This document shows positions 1-10,600 of a DNA stretch of 64,000 bases, in pieces; within the stretch, counting starts at the first letter, position 1; every line of letters begins with the position of its first letter. A program made the translations under genes and the position numbers. The notes below the pieces were generated by a model that worked only from the letters and a program-made list of their open reading frames with translations, was not told where the DNA came from and made no database searches. The DNA is from Heterobilharzia americana (taxonomy: Eukaryota > Platyhelminthes > Trematoda > Strigeidida > Schistosomatidae), in contig OX104129.1 of NCBI GenBank assembly GCA_944470555.2, positions 49,509,998-49,573,997 of the forward strand. The letters are read 5' to 3'.

Positions 1-300
1 TTAAACCCTATGCATGTACAACTACAAACAAAAGTTCAACCATGCCTTATTAAGCTTGTATATTGTATGGAGAAAATCATGTACGACAAAGTCTTATCAA
101 TCAACTTTGCAATAGCGAACAGTTGTCATGTCCTTGAAGTCACTAAACATTTCAACAATCATGTTATTCTTCGTCGCATATTGTCAAGCAATATCATTGT
201 TAATATATATTTGAAAAACGTTGTAAAACGAGTGAACTTATGCACTATCACATGCTGAGAATTTTGTACTGTAAACAAAATTATGGTCAGAAATAAGAAA
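1..300 (+). repeat. 3' tail of non-LTR retrotransposon (family N1)
   Basis: Bases 1-283 are, as far as I can read, identical to the reverse complement of 7944-8226, where the same sequence follows the C-terminal reading frame of a non-LTR retrotransposon. This copy is therefore the 3' untranslated tail of such an element. It runs rightwards, with its coding part beyond the left edge of the window. The two copies stop matching at about 284-300, which marks the element's 3' end. The 82-codon reading frame inside it has no recognisable domain and I do not treat it as a gene. Confidence 0.7.
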
Positions 301-1554
301 ATATATCATCGTCATTGGAGTGTGGCCCGAATTTTTTCAACATCAGTCTGAAGTTCTCAATCACATATGTTTTTTGCGAGTCGTCAGAGCAAGAAATTCG
401 GTGTTGACTGAAATGTGTTCTGAAACTTATGGAAGGGTGAAAATGCCAACGAACACTGATCAGATTTTGGACGTTTTGTTGTAATAATTTTATAGGATAA
501 CCCACCCAAACTCTCACTTTTTCGATAAAGTGGTTTGAGCTGACCGATGATCTACGGTTCCCTACTTAGATTTTAAAGAAATTGGATGGCTGATGTATAT
601 GTACACATATATTCGCGCTGTGATACTGATTTCAAAGAGTTGTAGCTTCATGGCTGCCGGAGTGCTATAGTCGGGGGAAACCACAGTATCTGTAGAGAAA
701 AAGTGTTGGTTACCACGTTTCGTAAAGCTAAGTGGTTTTGCTGTGATAAACTAGGTCACTAAGTCTTGTTTCACACTCTCAATATTCTCATGGACTTCCG
801 GTTGCCTTGGGATATTGTTCAGCTCTGAATCACTATGAGCTCAGATCACACTTACGAAAAGCAAAGTTGTTCCAAGAGGTACTACTCTTTGTTCATAACT
901 ATGGTTTTCGCCTACTGCCGAGTATCTGTTTTTAAGATGCAACTTAGATCGGAAACTGGTAAAAGGAGGAATAACTGACGACATTCCACAAACAGAATTT
1001 CAGGAACTGGACGTATCCCCTTTCCACCACACGTTTCAAGAGCACGTTTCTTCAAAATATATATGGTGCTCTCGGCGATGGTTTTAGTGAACCCAGAAAC
1101 AGCACCTACCACAACAGAAGCTTGCTCAGAAAGTTAGTAGGTACTGTACAAATATTCCAAAATTGAACCTACTTGAACGTGGTTGCAACACAATTAGTTT
1201 CCGCATTCCGGTTCGAATGAATGAAGCATGCATTGATAAGAATTCAGTGGTGCTACCTTAGAACAGATTGCTCATGCACCCGAAAATTTATTGTGAAATT
1301 TCTGTTAGAGCAATCTATTACTACTGGCCTCGGACAGGAAAGGAAATAAGAGGAAGATGGTAGAAGCGAGTCAACGTATATTCCAAAGACAACGAAGTTA
1401 CAAAGATTGTATTCATGAGAACTTGGGTATTGCACATAAATAATCCCTTGTCTTGGCATGTGCTAAGGAAAGTGTATAATATGTAGGAAACCATGCAGAG
1501 AAACATAATTTAGAAATTTAGGATTTACGGTAAAGGTATTATTGTGGTTGCTAC
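301..1554. other. Non-coding stretch, nothing recognised
   Basis: No gene, RNA or repeat was recognised. Short reading frames on the - strand (912-1112, 1253-1506) lack domain signatures. The last 14 bases (1541-1554, attgtggttgctac) are the left target-site duplication of the next insertion. Confidence 0.5.
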
Positions 1555-2145
1555 TATTATTATTATTATTAGTCCCTTGGGTTCCTAGTGGAACATAGGG
1601 CTTCAGTAGCACGCCTCCAGTGACCTCTGTTCTCTGAGATCTTTTGAACCTGGTTCCACGGCAGCCCACAACCTCTCATTTCCTCCTCACACGACCTCCT
1701 CCATGTCACCCTCGGACGTCCAACTCGTCGCTTCCCATGGGGATTCCACTCGAGGGCCTGACGCGTGATGTCCTCAGTCGGCCTTCTCAGTGCATGGCCA
1801 ATCCATCTCCACTTCTTCCTGCATATTTGTTGCGCGATAGGTTCTTGGTTGGTTCGTTCCCAGAGTTCCTTGTTGCTTATTTTTTCTGGCCATCTGATCT
1901 TCAGCAGCAAGCGTAAGCAGTTGTTGATGAATGTCTGTAGTTTATTGGAAATGCCTTTCGTGACGCGCCAAGTCTCTGAGCCATACAAGAGCACTGACTT
2001 GACGTTGGTGTTGAAAATCCGTATCTTGTTCCACATGCTGAGTGCAGAAGATCTCCACACTGGTTTCAGGCTAATGAACGCCTGTCTTGCTTTTCCGATT
2101 CTGACTTTGACGTCCTCATCCGTCCCGCCTGTAGTTGAAACAGTG
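1555..2145 (-). mobile_element. 5'-truncated RTE-like non-LTR retrotransposon
   Basis: The - strand frame 2060-1569 (163 codons) encodes the C-terminus of a non-LTR reverse-transcriptase protein. It has the post-RT motif KSVLLYGSETW, then WRWIGHALRRP, then a basic GKRRVGRPRVTW segment. The element ends at 1555 in an ATT-repeat tail (TAATAATAAT on the - strand), as RTE-type elements often do. The 14-mer attgtggttgctac lies on both sides (1541-1554 and 2146-2159), so this is one insertion event, truncated at its 5' end by incomplete reverse transcription. The same 3' end occurs at 46743-47287 (-) and 62172-62635 (+). It has no autonomous function. Confidence 0.88.
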
Positions 2146-2490
2146 ATTGTGGTTGCTACAGCGCAACCAAAAACAAAATAAAGGGTTCAAAAACATATAT
2201 TATAAATATTCACTGTTTATTAGTCGCATGATCTGTCCAAAGGGTAACAAGACCATGAGATTTACCACAACATGATTACGCATTGTACTTTCAACGACAT
2301 TTCTTTAAGTGCACCATCTCCAGGGGCAATTCGCTACCTGCCCTACCGCTTAGATTTTGGATACGTGCCAGTAGTGGTAATTCTCTTCTTATCATTGCTT
2401 TCTTACTAAATAGCGATTTTCGCGATGCAGTTTTGTGTGTTGTAATAAGCAGGTGAATGATGCCTGTTAACTGGTTTTTCTTCTTTACAG
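2146..2490 (+). other. CPEB 5' flank or upstream intron with splice acceptor
   Basis: Bases 2146-2159 are the right-hand target duplication of the RTE insertion. The rest shows no repeat or gene. It ends in a pyrimidine-rich run and CAG (about 2472-2490) directly before the CPEB ATG, a convincing 3' splice site. The stretch is therefore an intron or an outron rather than a promoter next to the start codon. Confidence 0.6.
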
Positions 2491-4684
2491 ATGAATGGGG
2501 AAATTGATCTGGTCAGAAATTCGGCCCTTCAAAAGAATTTCATGAAAACCTCATGTAGATCAGCTCTTCAAAATCAAGATCATCTCACTGCATCAGATCT
2601 TTCTTTATTCAATGTCGCTGTTTCTCGAATGCCGGAGGCTGTACGGTCTGACCTCGATCATCTTTCTGATATAGGAATCATAAGTGGTAGTGCATCTAAC
2701 GAAACTGTAGAAAATACTCGGAAGGATCGTGAAATGACTCGAAATCCACCCAACAACTCGGGAATAGTTTTACCACCTGTTTCCTGTCAGGCCTGTCAGG
2801 TTTCCACATCTTTAACTGAAGTCAGTGACTCGCTCTCTGTTGCACCTCAAATTGCTAGCTCTGGTTTAAATAACTCAGAAGAATTGAACAGAAACCACTT
2901 TCTCTCTTTAATCAAATCAAACTCAGAACACTCTGACAAAAGTACAACATCCGATGTGGTTGATTTTACGAAAACTGCTTGTGGTCATTTTGATGGTCAG
3001 TTGCAGCCTGGTGAATCAGAGTATCGAAATAAACTGAGTAAGACGCATAACCTTACATCTATGGCTGATCATTTAACTGATACGACTTGCTTACGTACTA
3101 GCAACCCAAGTGCAGATATTCGCTTTCTAAGAGCATCGTTAGAGGCTAATATGAATTCTGACTCGCTTTCAAGAATCCATCAGAGAAATGATACGAAGAG
3201 TATTTCAGCAGAACAGGAAGTTATTGACATATCAGGTGAATTCGGATCAAGTAGTTTGTGGAGTCACCAGAATTGTGCTGGCGTCACCTCTACAGACCAT
3301 GCTTTTTCATTCGTCGATGATACTATGACATCCTTAATATCCAATACAGAGGTAGACCAGGATGGCACGTTGAATGATGGTTATGCTAATAGCATTTGTC
3401 AAACCACTGGTCTTAACAATTCTGCTACAGTGGTTACAGCTAAGCGCCCGATCACTGGGGGTCATCAGGCAACACGATATCCTATCGTAAATAAGGGAGG
3501 TCTTTGGCCAAATAGTTCTGGCGGGATACCAAACTCTACACTTGGGTATTTGGTTTCCAATGCATGGAGTGCCAACAGTACAAGTGTTTCATCTAAGCTC
3601 GGGAATGCTCTTATTACCGATTCAAACCTTTCTGCTACTGATTTCCAGGGGAATGGAGCTAATACATCTTGGTCTCAAAATGCAAACGTCCATCAGACGC
3701 TTCAAAAACAAAGCATTCAAAATGTTCCAAATATGGCTGGAGCCATGAGTTTCATGAATGGAATAACAAATGGCACTTCTTTGAATCGAACGCCTGGGTG
3801 CTTAAGTCTAGGGTCGATACCGACGACCAATATCGGTATTACTAGTAATAACAATAAGATCAATGATACAGGTCTTTCGAATATATATAGTATGTTCCCT
3901 AAGCGTCCTCAACATCGAATGATGGCACATTGGCAACAACAACAACAGCATCATCATCCGACTTCACAGCACCAAGTGCCGATCGGAAAGAGTCTTATGA
4001 ATATCGCCTCAAGTAATCTACAGCTAAACGGGAGTCGTGGTAGTACATCTGGAGCCGGTTCTAACATTTCACTAATGGCAAATGGTTGTGGAGACAATGG
4101 CCTAAGCAGTACTACGGGAGGTTTCAATAGCAATTCCGTCTTACAGTCTCTGAACAATGTTGTACCCTCTTCGTCTGTTAATAGTCCTCTGGTAATTTGT
4201 TCATCTGGAGACTCTTATGCGAATACATTGACATTTAATACTTCAACATCGGAAAGTTCACTTGACAGTTTCAAATACGGACTAGATCAACAACTTATGG
4301 AAGTTATCAAGTCTTTCGAGATGAGTAGCATCGGAGGTAATAATATGATAACCTCAAATGCAAATAGCACATCTGTGGGAGGAATAGATGACCTGGCGCT
4401 TCCAGCTGGCTTTGGAGAGATGGAACAGCAAATACCCCCAATGAACTCTATGAATCAGGTACCTATCTTAGGTCCATCATCGATGCACAACTCTGCGCCT
4501 ATGATGAGTGGATCGAATAACCACAGTTCAAACTTTGGTGGTCTGTCAGGTTACAACGGTGGTTCCATGCTAAGTTCAATTGGAATGACAAGTCCATACT
4601 CAATGTTTGCAAACATTTTTACCCGTGAAGAAGGATATTCGCGGAAAGTATTCGTCGGGGGTCTCCCACCGGATATAGATGAAG
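2491..4684 (+). CDS. CPEB: CPEB coding exon 1 (N-terminal region and start of RRM1)
   Basis: A 2194-nt exon, unusually long, holding all of the disordered N-terminus. It runs from ATG at 2491, just after a CAG acceptor, to the donor gaag|gtaagt at 4684/4685 (phase 1). The composition is Ser/Asn/Gly-rich, with WQQQQQHHH around 3931-3960 and many Met and Gly residues before the first RRM. RRM1 begins at [16 protein letters not shown] just before the donor. The frame is uninterrupted, with synonymous-looking codon variety, as expected for a real exon. Confidence 0.95.
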
Positions 4685-7600
4685 GTAAGTTAACGCGTAC
4701 ATAGATTTTTAGCTGTATTTGAATTAACTGTGCACAACCATATGAATACCTATCAAGGCGCTCCCTAGTTAGTTTCATGTCCGGTATCTTGGGTATCAGA
4801 CATTCAGTAGTTAGTTCTAATCAATATCTTTCTAATAATCTAGTGTTAGTTTTTTTAATCGCATATCCAGTGGGAGTAATTCGTTTCTGGGAAGACGAAG
4901 TTGTGCAACAGGTCAGTATTATCAAGAGTCAGATATTCCGCTTCTCACACTATTCGCACACTTTCATCTCTGAAGCACCGATGTTACTCTTTTGTTGGTT
5001 TATCATTCACTTATCCAAGCTATGGAGATGGTGGGAACCATTGGTCGCAGACAACATGGCTGAAAGCCGGTGACTGTCAGACGTATTCACTCTTTTGTGT
5101 TTTCGAGAGTGTGAATACTTTCAGCAGCCTTCATTTTTCAAATTTGCTTCCATATGAACGGATGACGAGCATCTTTGTTCTATCAATCTTTTCCTGTCCA
5201 CTGATTCTTTGTATTCTCTTGTGAAATCTGGGAGCCTGAACCGCTGCACTTCTGTTCTACGTTGTTTTCTGCCTATCTGTTCAGACCATCTGTGTCAACA
5301 AAACAACTTCAGGAAGTCGTAATTTCTGCACTGGGATTTCAAAATATTCAGGTTTTGTCAGTCTTTTTTTTTACCCAGCATGTATAAAACTGTTGTAACA
5401 TACATAAAATAGGCAGTACTTTAATGTTGTAGCATTTTGGGTGCAATCGTCACAATAGGTTGACAGTTTAGTTAGATGCTGTTCATTTAGTATTCCATTC
5501 TTTCGCATTTGTCACCACTCAAGTACCCTTAGATTATCATCAACCTTTCATATCTTTACCTTTTAATCTTTCTGCACGCTTTTTTAAAATTGTTCTACTT
5601 CATCTTCGATTTCTGTCAACTCCGCAGCTCTTGATAACAATCCGTATTCACAATGTAGGTAAGCATCTTAACTACATTTACAGCATATCTGTTAACTAGT
5701 CAGGCTGAAGATATATCACTTCTCAGTAACTTCGAACGCTTAATGGACCTAGCATCTAGGTGACTTCTGGGGAGGGTTTTTGATCTGAGCTCATTTATTT
5801 GCGAAATAACCAGCCGACTGAGTTGATCATACAGCTTGTGTGGAGTTGTGCTTCAGTTATCTAAGGACTTTATTTTCACTAAAGGGCGCCGCAGATCACC
5901 AGCCAGCTCATTAACACTAATACTAGTTCTGACTGTGGTTTCTGAGCTGCATTATATATATGAGGTGAGTGGGGATTTTTAGTGTAGAAGTAGTATTCAT
6001 CATGGACTGGCATCAGTTGGGGAACCATTGAGAATCTGTGGGGTCAACCAGTCGTAAGTAAAGTGGATGCTAACTGAAGACCTTGGGTGACAGTCGCGCT
6101 ATGTCGTGAATTGACAGAAGTTGGAAATTGTGAACCACTGGAAACCGACCCACTGGCTGAATTGTTAACGCGTTCGCTGTGAAACCTGACGGTCCTGAGT
6201 TCAATCCCCAGCCGGTTCGTGGTTGCGTACTACTGATGAGTCCCATGCCAGGACGAAACAGCTATCCAGTGCTCCCAGATTTCCAATGGTTCCCCAACTG
6301 ATGTTAGTCCATGAGTACTAATATATATATAGCCACTAAAATTGGAACAGAATTTGAGAAAATACCCCACTTAAGTATTGTAGGCACTGATACCAACAAA
6401 GCATATTCTGAATGTGCTGCATGTTTATGAATATATTCATGACATGTAGGCATCCGTGGATAAGAATATATGAATGCACTAACTAAACAGGGTACACTAA
6501 CCAATTTCAACAGGTTTGTTTCGAAATGCGGCCCTAGTCTTATCAAGTTTGCGATACGATCACTAAGCTAGTCGCCTCAACATTGTAATAAGATATCGCA
6601 GTTGATTACCTCAGATCATCCAAAAAGACGTGCAACGACTGTTCATTTTTCTGTTAGTGATGGCTTAGATAGTGAGGTTGGTTCCCATTTGGCAGTCTTT
6701 GGTAAATAAATCAGAAGAAAAACTAGGGAATTAGTTTATTGGTGGACTTCTTCCCATGCAACTTTTTATCTATGACGCATACTGATTCAGGAAGAAGGGT
6801 TAGCTATCAGTCAAGACCAAGTTGCTTAAATATGACGGAAGTTGAAATATAAAATATTGACTGGAGAGGATTCTTTGTAAGTGATAAATATCGTGAGGTG
6901 AAATGTTTTGTTCTTGAGGGATTTTATTGAGTTTTATGCCTTCGTTAGTGATGTTTCGAACTAACGTGCTCTACGTACTAGTACTGCTCATTTTCGCGAT
7001 ATTTTATCATCGGTATTTCCAACTATTTCTAACAGTATTATTGCAATAACCCAAATGTGTTTTACTTCTTTTAGAAGAAATAACCACCGCTTTTCGTCGA
7101 TTTGGCCCCCTAATCGTTGACTGGCCTCATAAGACTGAAAGCAAGGCATATTTTCCACCGAAAGGTAAGTCAAATCACCCTTATTTCCTTTTTTGTGAAG
7201 TTTCTTTAGCATTCATGTTCGTCTCAGTTTCTATCATAGTTAAAGACCTGTACTAGCCTTCGTATATATGGTTTTAATGTTATGTGAAACCAACTCATTT
7301 ACTGTTTCATATGATATTTCTGTACTATTACATTGCTTTTTTATTTATTTGTTTCATCTACCTAATATCCGTTAGAGGTAGCATCAATCACCAATTTTTC
7401 ATTTTAATAAATTGGACTGTAGTTGAGTTCGGTTTTTTAATTCTAATCTGCTTCTAGATTTGGCTTCATTAATAAATTTTGAAACTTGACAATTTGTCAT
7501 GCTAATTTCATTCTGGATACATAGTTTTTCTGTTTTGCTTTTAATTTTTACTCCGAGATGACCAACATTTGTCTTCATTTACAAGCAACTTCTGCTTTCG

Positions 7601-10600
7601 AACCTCTGAACTAAATTGTTGGCTATGTATGCTCATTTGTTGTTTAGAGCTGACCTAGCCAAAAACATTGGTAGCTGAAATAGCATCATCAAACAAAAGT
7701 AGTAACATGGTACTAGGTTTATTAAACAAATTTCCAATCATTTCTCTACCATGTATTCCCAAAATGGAGGTATATATTGAACAGTTAAAAATTAACTTGC
7801 TGTTTTTAGTCTATATGCTGTTCCGCATAAAGCAAACTTTTAAGGTTAACAATTTTTCACTGGATTTTACAACTCAGATTTTGCACTAGATTAGTTTGGT
7901 AGGCTTACATAATAATAATGATATATTTATTTTATTCCGAACCATAATTTTGTTTACAGTACAAAATTCTCAGCATGTGATAGTGCATAAGTTCACTCGT
8001 TTTACAACGTTTTTCAAATATATATTAACAATGATATTGCTTGACAATATGCGACGAAGAATAACATGATTGTTGAAATGTTTAGTGACTTCAAGGACAT
8101 GACAACTGTTCGCTATTGCAAAGTTGATTGATAAGACTTTGTCGTACATGATTTTCTCCATACAATATACAAGCTTAATAAGGCATGGTTGAACTTTTGT
8201 TTGTAGTTGTACATGCATAGGGTTTAATATATTTGCTTCGTGTCTTCCCGGAGGACAGACATGGAAAGTGCTGCGGATTGAGAGGGTGCTTGTCATCAGA
8301 TAAAATATTGCTAGCCAGTAGTCTACAAGAACGTAGATTCCTATCCACAATCGCATTTATCAGCACGGTCAGTGGTGTACCACTCGCTCTACTGATGGCC
8401 TTCAAAATTCTACGGGACAACGTAGTCTTGTTTCCGGAGTCCAGGAAAGAATAAAAGGGTACAATAGGTAAGTATAGGCAAAACACAGGAATTAATGAAA
8501 CGTAATAGTAGATGCTGAGTTACATCAGACAGTCTGAGTTACCTTCCTTAGAAGATGAAGCGTATGATTTTGCTAGAGATCGTTAAGATATTAGGGGACC
8601 AAGAAAGATCAGAGGACAAGTAGAGGCCAAGGTGGATCACGCTTGTTACATTCTCTGCAATAGAGCCATCTTGGAGACAAGAGCTATGGAACTGAAGCAA
8701 TATGCAGAGGTCTTTTTCACGTCTTAAACTAAAATTAAGTATCTGAAATCTGGAGGGAGTGAGTATGACCAGTAACCAATTTCGATCAGGTAATTTTTAA
8801 TCTGAGAACAGTCTGAAGAGGAGGTGATCGGCATAGGTTATCGGACGCCCATAACTACTCATCACTCTTCCAGTGAGTTCTAATCATTTTCACCACTGCA
8901 ACATGTCTTGAATTGGTTTCCTTAACATTTCATTCGAAAAGTTTTCACAGTCAGATGACTATTTCACAAAATTCGGTAGCTCACTAATCTGCAAACACGA
9001 TTGTTTATTTGGTTCCATAGTGCTATTGTGGTGGGCGTGGCTGATAACAACGGATCTAAGTAGTATATATCAAGAGGGTGGCAGGAATCATAGGGAATTA
9101 CCGGCGATGGGTAAGGTTTCTGCCGAGAGCAACTCAGGGGATAGCACAGGCGTATTACAGGGGATGCTGCTGATAAGAGTGCATGAAGAGCAGGTCAAGA
9201 GCAAATCAATACAGGAACGGAGGAGGAAACGAAGACATTTGCAAATGGCTGGGTTATTGCAAGGTGTACCACATGTAACTACTACCATTCCAATTGTTCG
9301 TAATAAACATTCTCTCGTCGAGTTTTCCTCTGTCTCTTCAATTGGTGTTGCTGCCTTTGGACGCGATGAAGATCCCATGGCCTACAGAGTTCGAGGATGG
9401 AGACATCAAGGTCTTCCTCAGGGACTTTGAGGCGATCGCGGAGCTGATGGGGGTTCGGGATCCGGAGGCGAAGGCCGTGGTGCTGGGAACGTTGCTGCGG
9501 GGCAGAGCGGAAGCAGCATATGACGGAGTGGAACGTGGTGACGGGAAGGAGACCTGGCGGGGAATGGTTCAGCGCCTATAGGCGGAGTTCGACAGCGCGG
9601 CGGACAGGGAACAGGCGATGCGGCAGTTCCGCAGCGCGAAGCTGGGAATAGACGAAGATCTGCTGGTTTTAGCTGTGAAATTGACCAAACTACTTCGACG
9701 AGTGCTTCCCACGTTGGATGAGGACGCCCAACAACAGTCGCTGACCGCACAGCTCACTAAGAGTGTCCCGAATGCTGTTGCCCACCAGTTACGACTAGTC
9801 AATGTAGCCCAGCCCATGGACATTAGTGAAATGGCCAAGGTGACCAGACAGCTAATGGGTACAGGAGTAGCGGCTGTGGGGAAAAAAAAAGTAAATAACT
9901 GGCAAGAACAAATCGACAACCTTCAGGAAAAGATAGCCGCACTGCGAATGAGCATCAACAAACAGAGTAAGTGCTTTGCATGAGGGAAACCGGGACACTG
10001 GCGAAGGAATTGTCCGGAGAGGCGGAAAAGAAAACGTTTTGAACGATATAATATGATTTCTGTTTTTCCGACTAGACTAGATATCGTAGGAGCCATAGAT
10101 CGAGGCGCAGTGTGTGCTAGATTGCGAATAAATGGTCGGGATATCGTGTGTCTCATAGATACAGGGGCGGCAGTCTCTCTAATAGATAAGAGGCAGTCTC
10201 ACAACACAAGACCATGTGCGCTAACGGTCCATACGGTTGGGGACATGCACTGGATATTGCGGGCTTGTCAGATTGCGTTGTTGAGATCTGGAGCCAGAAA
10301 ATTAGATTCCCATTTATTGTGACTGCGCACCTACAACGCCCAATCCTAGGTGCCGATTTTCTGAGAGAAGTGGGTGCAGTGATTAACACGAGAACAGGAA
10401 TAGTGGCAACGAAGTACGGGTCGTTCAACACTCAGGAAAACAGCGAGGTAGCAGAGATTGAAGTACCAAAAGCCCCGTACCCAGAAACGCCAAACATCAT
10501 GAAGGTGGTTAAGAAATACGACAGATTGTTCACAGGAGATGGAGACCCCTATGGTTATTGTGACAAGGTTCAGCATGAAATCCCAGTGACCAGTCAGGTA

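Noticed and set aside
912..1112. 66-codon - strand frame
   Set aside because: No motif, no neighbour, no splice context.
9020..9430. 136-codon frame across the 5' LTR
   Set aside because: It runs through the LTR and primer site and overlaps gag in another frame.
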